A stretch of DNA of 64,000 bases from Flavobacteriaceae bacterium PS02336 (GCA_029960065.1 JASCOF010000001.1:496001-560000); one strand, 5' to 3'. Numbered from the stretch's first letter, positions 8,400 through 17,538 are shown. Program-made: numbers and translations. The notes: a model not told the origin generated them from the letters alone.

Positions 8400-9215
8400 T
8401 TAAACAGCAACATCGTATTCGCGAAGTGCATTATTTAAAGAAGTTTTTAAATCTGTAGAAGGTTTACGAGTACCAATGATTAATGCACAAGGAACTTGGT
8501 ATTCTCCAGCAGCGAATTTTTTAGTGTAGCTTCCAGGAATAACTACAGAACGAGCAGGAACAAAACCTTTCATTTCAACCGGCTCATCTCCTGTAACATC
8601 AATGATTTTTGTTGATGCAGTTAAACATACGTTAGCACCAAGAACAGCCTCTTTACCAACGTGAACACCTTCAACAACAATACAGCGAGAACCAATAAAA
8701 GCACCGTTTTCGATAATTACTGGAGCGGCTTGTAATGGCTCAAGAACACCACCGATACCAACACCACCGCTTAAGTGAACATTTTTACCAATTTGTGCAC
8801 AGCTTCCAACAGTTGCCCAAGTGTCAACCATAGTTCCCTCATCTACATAAGCACCAATATTTACGTAGCTTGGCATTAAGATAACACCGCTAGAAATATA
8901 GGCACCGTAACGAGCAACAGCATTTGGCACAACACGAATTCCTTTTGCAGCATAATCTCTCTTAAGTAACATTTTATCGTGATATTCAAAAATACCAGAT
9001 TCCCATGTTTCCATTTTTTGAATTGGGAAATACATAACAACAGCTTTTTTAACCCATTCGTTTACCTGCCATTTGTCACCAACTGGCTCAGCAACACGCA
9101 ATTTTCCTGCGTCTACTAATTCGATAACTTCTCTAATAGCATTAGTTGTTGTTGTTTCTTGTAATAAAGCTCTGTTTTCCCAAGCTTGTTCGATTATAGT
9201 CTGTAAAGAATTCAT
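8400..9215 (-). CDS. dapD: 2,3,4,5-tetrahydropyridine-2,6-dicarboxylate N-succinyltransferase
   Basis: Transfers succinyl from succinyl-CoA to tetrahydrodipicolinate in the succinylase branch of lysine and meso-diaminopimelate synthesis. 271 residues, the family's usual length. Seen: N-terminal helical domain (IIEQAWENRALL), then a left-handed beta helix with hexapeptide repeats from about residue 100 (GAYVDEGTMVDTWATVGSCAQIG, GGVGIGGVLEP, ENGAFIGSRCIVVEGV), and the C-terminal YQVPCALIIGTRKP. It has its own promoter and terminator and appears monocistronic. Confidence 0.95.
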   Translation of the reverse strand: MNSLQTIIEQAWENRALLQETTTTNAIREVIELVDAGKLRVAEPVGDKWQVNEWVKKAVVMYFPIQKMETWESGIFEYHDKMLLKRDYAAKGIRVVPNAVARYGAYISSGVILMPSYVNIGAYVDEGTMVDTWATVGSCAQIGKNVHLSGGVGIGGVLEPLQAAPVIIENGAFIGSRCIVVEGVHVGKEAVLGANVCLTASTKIIDVTGDEPVEMKGFVPARSVVIPGSYTKKFAAGEYQVPCALIIGTRKPSTDLKTSLNNALREYDVAV

Positions 9216-9231
9216 ACGTTTAAATTTTTGG

Positions 9232-9239
9232 CAAAGATA
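9232..9239 (-). promoter_or_regulatory. -7 promoter box for dapD
   Basis: TATCTTTG on the minus strand, 16 bases upstream of the dapD ATG. Confidence 0.65.
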
Positions 9240-9404
9240 ACGTATTTGTAGAAATGCAGAAAAGCAAAACGACTTGAAAATGTTACATATTTAACTTTTT
9301 GTTTCTTATTTGTAAAGTCTTTTGAAGTTGGAATTAAGAGCTTCGTATTTTGTATTTGCAAATTATTCTTTTTGTTTTTTAATAACCCCTAGAAGTTTTT
9401 TTTA

Positions 9405-9458
9405 TGTCAAAATATGACAAAAGTCAGATTTTCTGTTTTTTCTTCTCGCTACTTTCGC
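9405..9458 (+). promoter_or_regulatory. Promoter region with dyads upstream of the PAS gene
   Basis: A perfect dyad TGTCA-N5-TGACA (9405-9419) overlaps a second, TGAC-N5-GTCA (9415-9427). A -7-like box TACTTTCG follows at 9451-9458. The second dyad centre is 37 bases from the box G, close to the spacing at the FNR-type sites elsewhere in this window, but the half sites are one base further apart. Confidence 0.45.
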
Positions 9459-9508
9459 ATCATTGAAAAACATTCCATTCAATACATTAATCATATAAGC
9501 AGTAAAAT

Positions 9509-10138
9509 ATGAATCAAGAAAATCAACTTCAAAACAGAGTCATAATTGACAAAGAAGTAACTTGGGATAAAACACAAGTTATTATGAGTAAAACAAATGC
9601 ATTTGGTATTATCGAATATGCCAACGAAGTATTTGTGGACGTTTGTGGTTATGAAGATTACGAATTAATGGGGCAACCGCATAATATTATACGTCACCCA
9701 GATATGCCAAAAGTTATTTTTAAAGTGCTTTGGGAGAATTTAAAACAAGGAAAAAATTTTCATGCTATCGTGAAAAATTTAGCTAAATCAGGAAGATACT
9801 ATTGGGTTATTACTGATTTTGAAATTGCGCGTGACGAAAATGACGTAATTGTAAATTATTTCGGAAGAAGACAAGCCGTACCTCAAGAAGTAATTGCAAT
9901 GCATATTGAACCATTGTACAAAAAACTATTGCAGATTGAAGCGGCAAGCGGAGTTGAATTCAGTGAAAAGTACTTAATCGGATTTTTAGAAGAAAAGAAG
10001 AGAAGTTATGTAGAATATATTAAGGAGTTGATTTACGAACACGAAAAAGCGCAGTCTAAATTTGCTAATTATAATGAGGAAGAGGATGGAGAAGAGGAAG
10101 AGCATAAAGGTTTTTTCAGCCGATTGTTCGGAAGATAA
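9509..10138 (+). CDS. PAS domain sensor-type protein
   Basis: 209 residues. A PAS domain spans about residues 20-130 (AFGIIEYANEVFVDVCGYEDYELMG, HNIIRHPDMP, FHAIVKNLAKSGRYYWV), most like the FAD-binding PAS of aerotaxis receptors (Aer). There is no HAMP, kinase or methyl-accepting domain; the C-terminal part is a helical segment ending in an acidic run (NEEEDGEEEEH) and FFSRLFGR. It may act as a soluble redox or oxygen sensor that works through a partner. A hairpin terminator follows, so it is monocistronic. Cofactor is inferred from similarity only. Confidence 0.72.
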   Translation: MNQENQLQNRVIIDKEVTWDKTQVIMSKTNAFGIIEYANEVFVDVCGYEDYELMGQPHNIIRHPDMPKVIFKVLWENLKQGKNFHAIVKNLAKSGRYYWVITDFEIARDENDVIVNYFGRRQAVPQEVIAMHIEPLYKKLLQIEAASGVEFSEKYLIGFLEEKKRSYVEYIKELIYEHEKAQSKFANYNEEEDGEEEEHKGFFSRLFGR

Positions 10139-10173
10139 ATTTGAGTTATTTTTTAGGTTTGAATATTTGGATA

Positions 10174-10208
10174 AAAGTCCGTCTTGAGTTTTTCGAGGCG
10201 GATTTTTT
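10174..10208 (+). terminator. Terminator of the PAS gene
   Basis: A 14-base stem (10174-10187 with 10193-10206) in which the three mismatches are all G-U pairs in RNA on the plus strand, then six T residues. This gives the direction. Confidence 0.8.
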
Positions 10209-10248
10209 GTTTTAGGTTTAATTTAAAAAACATGAATTTAAAAAGGTT

Positions 10249-10256
10249 TATATTTG
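10249..10256 (+). promoter_or_regulatory. -7 promoter box for the toxin-antitoxin pair
   Basis: TATATTTG, 20 bases upstream of the antitoxin ATG. Confidence 0.55.
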
Positions 10257-10276
10257 TATTGTAAAATGAAAGTATT

Positions 10277-10510
10277 ATGGAAGCGATCAGATTAGAATTT
10301 CAGCCAGAGATTAGAGAGAAAGTACTTAAGTTGTTAAGTGAGTTTTCTCCCAGTGAATTGACAATTATTGAAGAAGATTCTGATTTTGAAAATGATAAAA
10401 AAGTAGTCCAAGCAGCTTATGCTAAATTAAAAAGTGGTAATGAAAAGTTGTATTCAATAGATGAAGTTGATTCGATTTTAGATAATACATTTTCGGAATA
10501 TGACAATTAA
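10277..10510 (+). CDS. Antitoxin of a RelE/ParE-type pair (putative)
   Basis: 77 residues, acidic, no recognisable DNA-binding fold. It has the arrangement common to small Bacteroidota antitoxins: an N-terminal beta-helix segment (IRLEFQPEIREKVLKLLSEF) and an acidic C-terminal tail with SIDEVDSILDNTF that would wrap the toxin. The stop overlaps the start of the downstream toxin by 11 bases, indicating translational coupling. The family call rests mostly on the partner gene. Confidence 0.7.
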   Translation: MEAIRLEFQPEIREKVLKLLSEFSPSELTIIEEDSDFENDKKVVQAAYAKLKSGNEKLYSIDEVDSILDNTFSEYDN

Positions 10511-10781
10511 AATTTCGAATGAATTTTTACAATTATTAAAAGAACAAGTTCATTATATTTACAAAGATAAACCCGGAGCAGCGCTAAAGTTTAGGAAGGA
10601 TTTGCTTAGAAATATTAAAAAAGATTTAAAACATCCTTTTCTCTTTAAAAAATCAAGATACTTTGATAATGAAAATATTAGAGAGTATATTTTTAAAGGT
10701 TACGTTTCTGTTTATGAGGTTGATACCGATAAAAATATTGTTTTCGTTTTTAGTTTTATAAAATATAAAAACACTCTTTAA
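10500..10781 (+). CDS. Type II toxin, RelE/ParE superfamily
   Basis: 93 residues. Two N-terminal helices (LQLLKEQVHYIYKDKPGAALKFRKDLLRNIKKDLKHP) are followed by a short beta sheet containing REYIFKGYVSVYEVDTDKNIVFVFSFIKYK, the layout of RelE/ParE toxins, which act on ribosome-bound mRNA or on gyrase. The usual C-terminal catalytic residues cannot be assigned with confidence, so target is unknown. Overlaps its antitoxin gene by 11 bases. Confidence 0.78.
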   Translation: MTIKISNEFLQLLKEQVHYIYKDKPGAALKFRKDLLRNIKKDLKHPFLFKKSRYFDNENIREYIFKGYVSVYEVDTDKNIVFVFSFIKYKNTL

Positions 10782-10827
10782 AGGATTATAATTTTTCTTT
10801 CTATTCTTTTTATAAAAATTTCAAAAC

Positions 10828-11241
10828 ATGCCAAGAATCCTCTCTATAGATTACGGACAAAAACGTACAGGAATTGCAGTTACAGACGAAATGCAGATTA
10901 TTGCTTCGGGGTTAACCACGATTCCAACTCATACTTTGACTGACTTTCTAAAAGATTATTTTGCAAAAGAAAAAGTCGAAGCGGTTTTAATCGGAGAGCC
11001 TAAACAAATGAACGGACAGCCATCTGAAAGTGCTTCTGTGATTAATGGCTTTGCAAAGCACTTTTCGAACATTTTTCCAGACATGAAAGTAATTCGTGTT
11101 GATGAGCGATTTACTTCAAAAATGGCATTCCAAACTATGATCGACAGTGGTTTAAGTAAGAAACAGCGTCAAAATAAAGGATTGATAGACGAAATTTCTG
11201 CTACAATTATGCTTCAAGATTATCTTTCCTCAAAAAAATAG
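10828..11241 (+). CDS. ruvX: RuvX/YqgF pre-16S rRNA nuclease, Holliday junction resolvase-like
   Basis: 137 residues, RNase H-like fold. Seen: SIDYGQKRTGIAV with the first catalytic Asp, AVLIGEPKQMNG, VDERFTSKMA with the conserved Glu, and KGLIDEISATIMLQDYL with the last acidic residues. The family processes the 5' end of 16S rRNA and has been proposed to resolve Holliday junctions. It is often next to def in Flavobacteria; here def is about 4 kb away. No promoter was seen in the 46 bases after the toxin gene. Confidence 0.92.
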   Translation: MPRILSIDYGQKRTGIAVTDEMQIIASGLTTIPTHTLTDFLKDYFAKEKVEAVLIGEPKQMNGQPSESASVINGFAKHFSNIFPDMKVIRVDERFTSKMAFQTMIDSGLSKKQRQNKGLIDEISATIMLQDYLSSKK

Positions 11242-11337
11242 TGCTCTTCGACGGAATTTTTATTTATAATTTAATGGTTTTTAGAAAATCCTAACTTTTA
11301 TGTTGTAAAAATTAGTTTTTTTTTGCAATTAAAAAAG

Positions 11338-11345
11338 TACCTTTG
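11338..11345 (+). promoter_or_regulatory. -7 promoter box for mqo
   Basis: TACCTTTG, 22 bases upstream of the ATG at 11368. It rules out a start further upstream at 11323. Confidence 0.6.
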
Positions 11346-11367
11346 CACTTTAAATAAAAATACTGTT

Positions 11368-12861
11368 ATGCCTGACGAAACTATACGTTCAAATAGTGAT
11401 GTAGTACTCATTGGAGCTGGAATTATGAGTGCCACTCTAGGAGTAATTTTGAAAGAATTACAACCTGATATAAAAATTGAAATTTACGAAAGACTAGATG
11501 TTGCTGCTGCCGAAAGCTCAGATGCTTGGAATAATGCAGGAACAGGACACTCTGCTTTTTGTGAACTCAATTATACTCCAGAAAAGGCAGATGGCAGTAT
11601 AGATCCTAAAAAAGCAATAAGTATTGCAGAATCATTTGAGATTTCCCGCCAGTTCTGGTCGTACTTAGTACAGCAGAACAAAGTGCCTTCTCCAGAAAAT
11701 TTTATCAAAAGTGTTCCTCATATGAGTTTTGTGTGGGGAGATAAAAATGTAGATTATTTAAAAAAGAGATTTGAAGCACTTCAAAGTAATCCAATCTTTT
11801 CAGACATGACTTTCAGCACCGATTTTGAGCAGCTTCAAAAATGGATGCCATTAGTAATGGAAGGTCGAAATGCTGAAGAGAAATTGGCAGCAACTCACAT
11901 GGAAATTGGTACCGATGTAAATTTTGGTGCTTTAACCAGAAGTATGTTCACTTACTTAGAAAAATTAGATGGAGTTTCTTTATTCTTCAATCATGAAGTT
12001 AAAAAACTGAGACAGCGTGAAGATAAATCTTGGAGAATTAAAATTAAAGATTTATCGACTGGAAAAACTCGCAAAGCATATACTAAATTTGTATTCATTG
12101 GTGCTGGCGGAGGTTCATTACCTTTATTAGAAAAAGCAAATGTACCAGAAGGAAATGGTTACGGAGGCTTCCCTGTAAGCGGACAATGGCTGAAATGTAC
12201 CAATCCAGAAGTAATTGCAAAACATCAGGCAAAAGTATACGGAAAGGCTAGTGTTGGAGCACCTCCAATGTCTGTTCCTCATATTGATACCCGTGTAATT
12301 GATGGTGAAAAAGCACTTCTTTTTGGTCCTTTCGCTGGATTTTCTACACGTTTCTTAAAAAATGGTTCTTACCTAGATTTACCATTGTCAATTAAACGTA
12401 ACAATTTAATTCCGATGCTGGCAGCTGGGTATCATAATATTCCATTAACTAAATACTTGATCGAACAGGTTCGTCAGTCGCCAAAAGACAGAATGAAAGC
12501 TTTACGCGAATATCTGCCAACAGCACGTTCTAAAGATTGGAAGTTAGAGAAAGCAGGACAACGTGTTCAGGTGATTAAAAAAGATGAAAAAGAAGGTGGT
12601 GTTCTGGAATTTGGTACAGAAGTAATCAATACGCACGACGGAACTTTAGCAGTTTTGTTGGGTGCTTCGCCAGGAGCTTCAACAGCAGTAGGAATTATGG
12701 TAGATTTGATCAGCAGATGTTTTGCCAATCAAATCAAAACACCTGAATGGGAAACAAAATTGAAAACAATGATTCCTTCTTACGGTCAAACTTTAAATGA
12801 TAAACCAGAGCTTTTAACAGCTCTTAGAAAACATACAGCTGAAGTTTTAAAAATAAAATAA
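11368..12861 (+). CDS. mqo: Malate:quinone oxidoreductase
   Basis: FAD enzyme on the inner face of the membrane that oxidises malate to oxaloacetate and reduces the quinone pool (menaquinone in this group). 497 residues, the normal length. Seen: N-terminal dinucleotide fold SDVVLIGAGIMSATLG, YERLDVAAAESS, the signature SDAWNNAGTGHSAFCELNYTP region, GAGGGSLPLLEKA and GASPGASTAVGIMVDL. The start MPDETIRS at 11368 is set by the upstream promoter. It feeds electrons to the same chain as the cbb3 oxidase genes downstream. Confidence 0.95.
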   Translation: MPDETIRSNSDVVLIGAGIMSATLGVILKELQPDIKIEIYERLDVAAAESSDAWNNAGTGHSAFCELNYTPEKADGSIDPKKAISIAESFEISRQFWSYLVQQNKVPSPENFIKSVPHMSFVWGDKNVDYLKKRFEALQSNPIFSDMTFSTDFEQLQKWMPLVMEGRNAEEKLAATHMEIGTDVNFGALTRSMFTYLEKLDGVSLFFNHEVKKLRQREDKSWRIKIKDLSTGKTRKAYTKFVFIGAGGGSLPLLEKANVPEGNGYGGFPVSGQWLKCTNPEVIAKHQAKVYGKASVGAPPMSVPHIDTRVIDGEKALLFGPFAGFSTRFLKNGSYLDLPLSIKRNNLIPMLAAGYHNIPLTKYLIEQVRQSPKDRMKALREYLPTARSKDWKLEKAGQRVQVIKKDEKEGGVLEFGTEVINTHDGTLAVLLGASPGASTAVGIMVDLISRCFANQIKTPEWETKLKTMIPSYGQTLNDKPELLTALRKHTAEVLKIK

Positions 12862-12886
12862 ACTTCTTCCAAATTTTAAATAAAAA

Positions 12887-12916
12887 ACAAATCCAGATGA
12901 ATTAATCTGGATTTGT
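12887..12916. terminator. Bidirectional terminator between mqo and the FUSC gene
   Basis: Perfect 12-base arms (ACAAATCCAGAT, 12887-12898, and complement 12905-12916) with a 6-base loop. The FUSC stop codon lies inside the loop and arm. Confidence 0.8.
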
Positions 12917-15124
12917 TGCTTTTAGATCGGTTGTGTTTTTTAGGATTTTCTCTGCAAGATTGCTCATCCATATTAATTGCTCAATTACCATTGAAGCTTC
13001 CTGCATTTTTGCTTGACGAGTTTCTTTGTCCAAATCATCGTCTTCTGCTAAACGTGTGAAGTTTTTTCTCTTTAATTCTTCAAACTGAAGGGTTACATCT
13101 TCTTTTTCAAAAAATGTGTCGGTTAAGATCGTTTCATTTCTTAAAACTGAAATAGAGTGATCAAGATTGGCCAATATTGTTTTTATAATATAATTAAAAG
13201 AGTCAGATGCAGAGGTGGTCTGGTGTGACTGGATATAAGTTGAAAGCGATGCCAAAGCCGATAATAAAGAATGGTTTAAAACCACCAATTTGTTTACCAA
13301 AGGCATTGTTTTTTGTTTCGATTTTGGTTCCTGCATCATACGCTGAAAAGAAGTCATTAAATTGCCAATTTCCACAAAAGCATTTTTTCTTGCCAATCTA
13401 TAAGAAGTTGGAACTTCTCCTTTTTTATTGTAAAAATCAGCAATTTCTTTGAGGTAATTTCGATTGGCACGAATAGAGTTTTCGATATGAATAGGCGTAT
13501 TGATAAACTCCCAAGCCGGCCATAAAAACTGATTGGCGATAAAAGCCAATACCGCGCCAGCGAACGAATCTAATATTCTGTATTGAATAACTTCATTGAT
13601 ATCTGGAGTCAGGATTCCGTAAATAAAAACAACATACATCGTAACAAAAGTCGCACTGATTTTGTAGTTGATCTGTGTAAAAGAAATTCCTAAAAGCATA
13701 CAGATTATAGAAAAAATACTGAGCGCAACGTGATTTTGAATAATCGACACAATTCCGAAGGCCAAAATACCTCCTAAAACAGTTCCAAACATTCTATTAT
13801 ACGACCTTTCTTTTGTTAAGCCATAACCGGGACGCATGATTACAACAATGGTCAATAAAATCCAATAAACATTCTGAAAAGGCAGCATCTGTCCGAGAAA
13901 AAAACCAATCAAAATCGTGATCGTTAATCGTATCGAATGTCTAAAAATAGAAGAAGAATAAGTTAGGTTTTCTATTAAAGTTCGAATCGGATAATATTGC
14001 GGTGTTAAAAACTTTTCCAGTTCCTTGTCTTTGTCTTTTAACTTATAAGATTGCATGGCTAGGGAAAGTGCACGCTGGATAATTTTAATTTTTCCAACTT
14101 GATTTTTAGCATACTTCAGCATGTTTGTCAACATCAAAACACCTTCTGCTGCAGCTTCTTTTCCTAATGTTTTTTCATAATCAAAAATGGCAAATTCTAA
14201 AGCATCCAATTCGTTTTTTAAATCTTGTTTGTCTACATAAACACTAATGTGGTTCACATTTTTTGAAAGCTTTTTTAATGTAGAAGCCAGTTTGTAGGCA
14301 ACATTTTGATAGGTTCTTAAAACATCCGGATGTTTTGCAAATTTTTCATGAAGTTTACTATGGTCAAAAGAAGTATAAAGGGCTAGTTCCTGGATTTCGA
14401 CTAAAGTTATAAAAACCAAAAGCATTTTTCTGTTCTGACTAGTGATTCCAGAAGCATTTTGATTTCCAATCAGCATTTTTCTTAAATCCTCGTGAATAAG
14501 GTTTAATTCTACTTGAACAGCCAGTTGTTTTTCAATAATAGCTCTTCTGTTCGCTTCTGGACTCCACAAATCGCCTCTTAACTTTAAATATTTAGCAGTA
14601 AGTTTTATTCCCTCTGCAATCTGTAATTCAACATACTTATAAGGTTGTACAATGTGAAATACCAGTGATACAATTAAGTATAAAATTCCTCCAATGAATA
14701 TAAAACCGGAATATTCGAAAGCTTCTAATCCTTCGTGTAAATGTCCAAATGAAAGCGAAATAGATAATAAAGCAGAAAAGGAAATTAAAGTAGCTCGCTG
14801 TCCGTAAACTGAAATCATGGAACAGGCGAAAAGTAAAAATCCCAAAAAAGGATAAAACAATATGGGATAAGGATAGGCGAGATTAACTAAGAGGTTTACG
14901 CCAGATACAATAAATGAGGCTGCAATTAATCCTTTAATTTTATGAATTAACGAACTGGGAATATCACTGGGATACGTATAAAAAGCACCTAATGCGATTG
15001 TGAAACCAATTTCAAAATGACCTAAAAAATTTAAAACTAAAACAGGTACAACAGAAGCAATAGTTACTTTAGAAGCATTCAAAAAGGATGTGCTGTTTGT
15101 AAATTTTGAAATTTTATCAATCAT
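12902..15124 (-). CDS. FUSC-family membrane protein (YccS/YhfK-like)
   Basis: 740 residues. Two blocks of membrane segments (about residues 10-165 and 395-535) each precede a soluble helical part, the layout of FUSC/ArAE aromatic-acid or fusaric-acid efflux proteins such as YccS. Seen in the second block: VYWILLTIVVIMRPGYGLTKERSYNRMFGTVLGG region, which is the family signature. Likely an inner-membrane exporter component, but no membrane-fusion partner is adjacent, and the substrate is unknown. The start at 15124 follows a promoter box by 17 bases. Confidence 0.85.
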   Translation of the reverse strand: MIDKISKFTNSTSFLNASKVTIASVVPVLVLNFLGHFEIGFTIALGAFYTYPSDIPSSLIHKIKGLIAASFIVSGVNLLVNLAYPYPILFYPFLGFLLFACSMISVYGQRATLISFSALLSISLSFGHLHEGLEAFEYSGFIFIGGILYLIVSLVFHIVQPYKYVELQIAEGIKLTAKYLKLRGDLWSPEANRRAIIEKQLAVQVELNLIHEDLRKMLIGNQNASGITSQNRKMLLVFITLVEIQELALYTSFDHSKLHEKFAKHPDVLRTYQNVAYKLASTLKKLSKNVNHISVYVDKQDLKNELDALEFAIFDYEKTLGKEAAAEGVLMLTNMLKYAKNQVGKIKIIQRALSLAMQSYKLKDKDKELEKFLTPQYYPIRTLIENLTYSSSIFRHSIRLTITILIGFFLGQMLPFQNVYWILLTIVVIMRPGYGLTKERSYNRMFGTVLGGILAFGIVSIIQNHVALSIFSIICMLLGISFTQINYKISATFVTMYVVFIYGILTPDINEVIQYRILDSFAGAVLAFIANQFLWPAWEFINTPIHIENSIRANRNYLKEIADFYNKKGEVPTSYRLARKNAFVEIGNLMTSFQRMMQEPKSKQKTMPLVNKLVVLNHSLLSALASLSTYIQSHQTTSASDSFNYIIKTILANLDHSISVLRNETILTDTFFEKEDVTLQFEELKRKNFTRLAEDDDLDKETRQAKMQEASMVIEQLIWMSNLAEKILKNTTDLKATNPD

Positions 15125-15141
15125 AAAGAGCCGTTTACTAG

Positions 15142-15149
15142 CAAAGGTA
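15142..15149 (-). promoter_or_regulatory. -7 promoter box for the FUSC gene
   Basis: TACCTTTG on the minus strand, 17 bases before the start at 15124. Confidence 0.6.
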
Positions 15150-15254
15150 AGAATTGTACCAGTGATTTTGGCATAATTATAGCTGAGATTTTTAACGTCT
15201 AGGAAAAAATATGAGATAAAATAGTATTCGAATTATTCATTGACTATTTTTTAC

Positions 15255-15262
15255 TATTTTTG
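15255..15262 (+). promoter_or_regulatory. -7 promoter box for def
   Basis: TATTTTTG, 63 bases upstream of the def ATG. A good -33 element at the usual distance was not found. Confidence 0.5.
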
Positions 15263-15325
15263 CCAGCTGAAATATCAGAACTTTAATTCTGTTTTTGCAG
15301 CACATTAAAACAAAAATAAAAACAA

Positions 15326-15916
15326 ATGATTTTACCAATTGTAGGATACGGTGATCCTGTTTTAAGAAAAGTAGGGCAGGACATTACGCCAGAATATCCA
15401 AACTTAAAAGAAACGATCGCAAATATGTACGAGACAATGTACAATGCATACGGAGTTGGACTTGCGGCACCGCAGGTTGGACTGCCAATTCGTTTGTTTG
15501 TTATTGATACAACACCTTTTAGTGATGATGAGGATCTTCCTTCAGAAGAACAAAAAGATTTGAAGGGGTTTAAAAAGACTTTTATCAATGCTAAAATCGT
15601 GAAAGAAGAAGGAGAAGAGTGGGGATTTAATGAAGGATGTTTAAGTATTCCAGATGTGCGTGAAGATGTTTACAGAAAACCAACTGTAACAATAGAATAT
15701 TGTGAAGAAGATTTTGTAATGAAAACCGAAGTATTTGATGGTTTAATTGCGAGAGTTATTCAGCACGAATACGATCACATCGAAGGGATTTTGTTTACAG
15801 ATAAAATTTCGTCACTTAAAAAACGTTTGATCCAAAAGAAACTGAAAAATATTACCGAAGGAAAAACGTTTCAGGAATATAGAATGAAGTTTTTTGCGGC
15901 CAAAAAAGGGAGATAA
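15326..15916 (+). CDS. def: Peptide deformylase
   Basis: Removes the formyl group from the N-terminal methionine of new proteins. 196 residues. All three metalloprotease motifs are present: GVGLAAPQVG (about residue 46), EGCLSIPDVR with the metal Cys (about 112) and QHEYDHIEG with the two His and catalytic Glu (about 153). The C-terminal helix is of the type found in Bacteroidota enzymes. Followed after 61 bases by a DUF5606 gene, probably in the same operon. Confidence 0.96.
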   Translation: MILPIVGYGDPVLRKVGQDITPEYPNLKETIANMYETMYNAYGVGLAAPQVGLPIRLFVIDTTPFSDDEDLPSEEQKDLKGFKKTFINAKIVKEEGEEWGFNEGCLSIPDVREDVYRKPTVTIEYCEEDFVMKTEVFDGLIARVIQHEYDHIEGILFTDKISSLKKRLIQKKLKNITEGKTFQEYRMKFFAAKKGR

Positions 15917-15977
15917 GTTTTCTAAAAAGATTTAGAAACAAAAAATAAATCAAATTCTTAATACAAATTTTAATAAA

Positions 15978-16466
15978 ATGAATTTAACGAAAATTTTAGC
16001 CATTTCAGGAAAACCAGGTTTATATGAATTGAAAGTTCAAACTCGTACAGGTTTTGTGGCGGAATCATTAATTGATGGGAAGAAGATTACTGTAAATCTA
16101 AAAAGCAATGTAAGTTTATTGTCTGAAATTTCGATTTATACTTATGAAGGTGAAAAGCCGTTAACTGAAGTAATGCAGCAAATTGCCGTTAAAGAGAACA
16201 AAGGACAAGCAATTTCTCATAAAGAAGATAATGCTACTTTGGCAGCTTATTTTAAAGAAATTCTTCCAACTTACGACGAGGAAAGAGTATATCCTTCAGA
16301 TATTAAAAAAGTATTAAACTGGTACAATACGCTTCAGTCTAAAGGTTTAGTAACAGATTTAGCTCCTGCGGTTGAAGAAACTAAAGAAGAAGCTCCAGTT
16401 GCGGCAGAAAAACCTAAAAAAGCTCCAGCAGCTAAAAAAGCAAAAGCTAAAAAAGAAGAAGAATAA
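15978..16466 (+). CDS. DUF5606 family protein
   Basis: 162 residues. An N-terminal small beta domain (MNLTKILAISGKPGLYELKV, RTGFVAESLIDGKKI) covers about residues 1-75, then a helical part with YPSDIKKVLNWYNTL, and a C-terminal low-complexity tail rich in K, A, P and E. The family occurs in Bacteroidota and, as I recall, usually follows def; no function is known. The basic tail could contact nucleic acid or the ribosome, which is inference. A strong terminator follows. Confidence 0.75.
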   Translation: MNLTKILAISGKPGLYELKVQTRTGFVAESLIDGKKITVNLKSNVSLLSEISIYTYEGEKPLTEVMQQIAVKENKGQAISHKEDNATLAAYFKEILPTYDEERVYPSDIKKVLNWYNTLQSKGLVTDLAPAVEETKEEAPVAAEKPKKAPAAKKAKAKKEEE

Positions 16467-16491
16467 AAACGTTTCTTTTTGAATATATATG

Positions 16492-16530
16492 ATCCTGTTA
16501 AGATGTTTTCTTGACAGGATTTTTTTTTTT
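16492..16530 (+). terminator. Terminator after def and the DUF5606 gene
   Basis: Stem ATCCTGTTAAG (16492-16502) with CTTGACAGGAT (16510-16520) followed by ten T residues. Confidence 0.9.
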
Positions 16531-16740
16531 GGAAATTATTTGAGATTTAAATATTTAATGTTTAGTTTTGTAGGAAAAATAAGTATTATTTTTTTCAAAA
16601 ACAATGTCTATTGTTTTTTGCTGTTGTTAAGTATTTGTAAATATGTATTTTGCTCTTTATAAATATTTAAAATGCTTGATATGCGGCTAAGCTAAATTTT
16701 AAATGATGGAAAAATGGAAAAGGAAACAGCAGAAATAAAA

Positions 16741-17532
16741 ATGAAAATTTTTGCAGTCATATTGGGAGTAATAGTGTTCACAGCTTGCAATAACAAATCA
16801 AAGGAACTAGATAATTCAGTTACCTCAACTGATACGATAAAGACTTCACATCATAAACATTGGAATTATGAAGGCGAGACAGGGCCTGATCACTGGTCAG
16901 AAATAGACCAAAATGATTGCAGTGGTAAATTACAATCACCAATTGATATTGTTGGGGCTGAAAATGATAATACTTTAAAACCAATTGAATTTCATTACAG
17001 TCAAAAAACAAAAATTCATGACGTTATCAATAATGGACATACTATTCAGTTTGATTTTGAACCTGGAGATTTTATTGTAATCAACGGACAGCAATATGAA
17101 CTAAAGCAATTTCACTTTCATGAATCAGCAGAGCATACTATAAAAGGAGTTAGATATCCGCTGGAAATTCATATGGTTCATAAAAATAAAGATGGAAGAT
17201 TTGCTGTCATTTCTATTATGGCACAAGAGGATAAAAAAAGCAACGAAACCTTTGAATTTCTTGACAAATATCTGCCCAAAAAAGTTAATGATACTATAAA
17301 GGTTAATAATGATTTTAACATAAATAAAGTTCTTCCTCAAAATAAATCATTTTACACTTATACAGGTTCATTGACTACACCGCCTTGTACGGAAGATGTA
17401 CAATGGTTTATCTTTAAAAAACAGATAGATGTTTCTATTAAAATGATAACAGACTTGAAAAAACTAATGCCAATAAATAATTATAGAAGCGTTCAGGAAT
17501 TAAACGGCAGGAAGATTAAAGAATCTATATAA
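16741..17532 (+). CDS. Alpha-class carbonic anhydrase, lipoprotein
   Basis: Hydrates CO2 to bicarbonate in the periplasm. 263 residues from the start at 16741, which gives MKIFAVILGVIVFTAC, a lipoprotein signal. Seen: HWNYEGETGPDHW, LQSPIDI, the zinc ligands in FHFHESAEHT (two His) and LEIHMVHKN (third His), and the C-terminal YTGSLTTPPCTEDVQWF. All are alpha-class landmarks. An alternative ATG at 16714 would extend the N terminus by nine residues and weaken the signal peptide. Monocistronic. Confidence 0.92.
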   Translation: MKIFAVILGVIVFTACNNKSKELDNSVTSTDTIKTSHHKHWNYEGETGPDHWSEIDQNDCSGKLQSPIDIVGAENDNTLKPIEFHYSQKTKIHDVINNGHTIQFDFEPGDFIVINGQQYELKQFHFHESAEHTIKGVRYPLEIHMVHKNKDGRFAVISIMAQEDKKSNETFEFLDKYLPKKVNDTIKVNNDFNINKVLPQNKSFYTYTGSLTTPPCTEDVQWFIFKKQIDVSIKMITDLKKLMPINNYRSVQELNGRKIKESI

Positions 17533-17538
17533 ACTGAT

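Noticed and set aside
15283..15588. A 101-codon minus-strand frame opposite the def gene.
   Set aside because: It is antisense to a clear peptide deformylase with all motifs, and has no promoter of its own.
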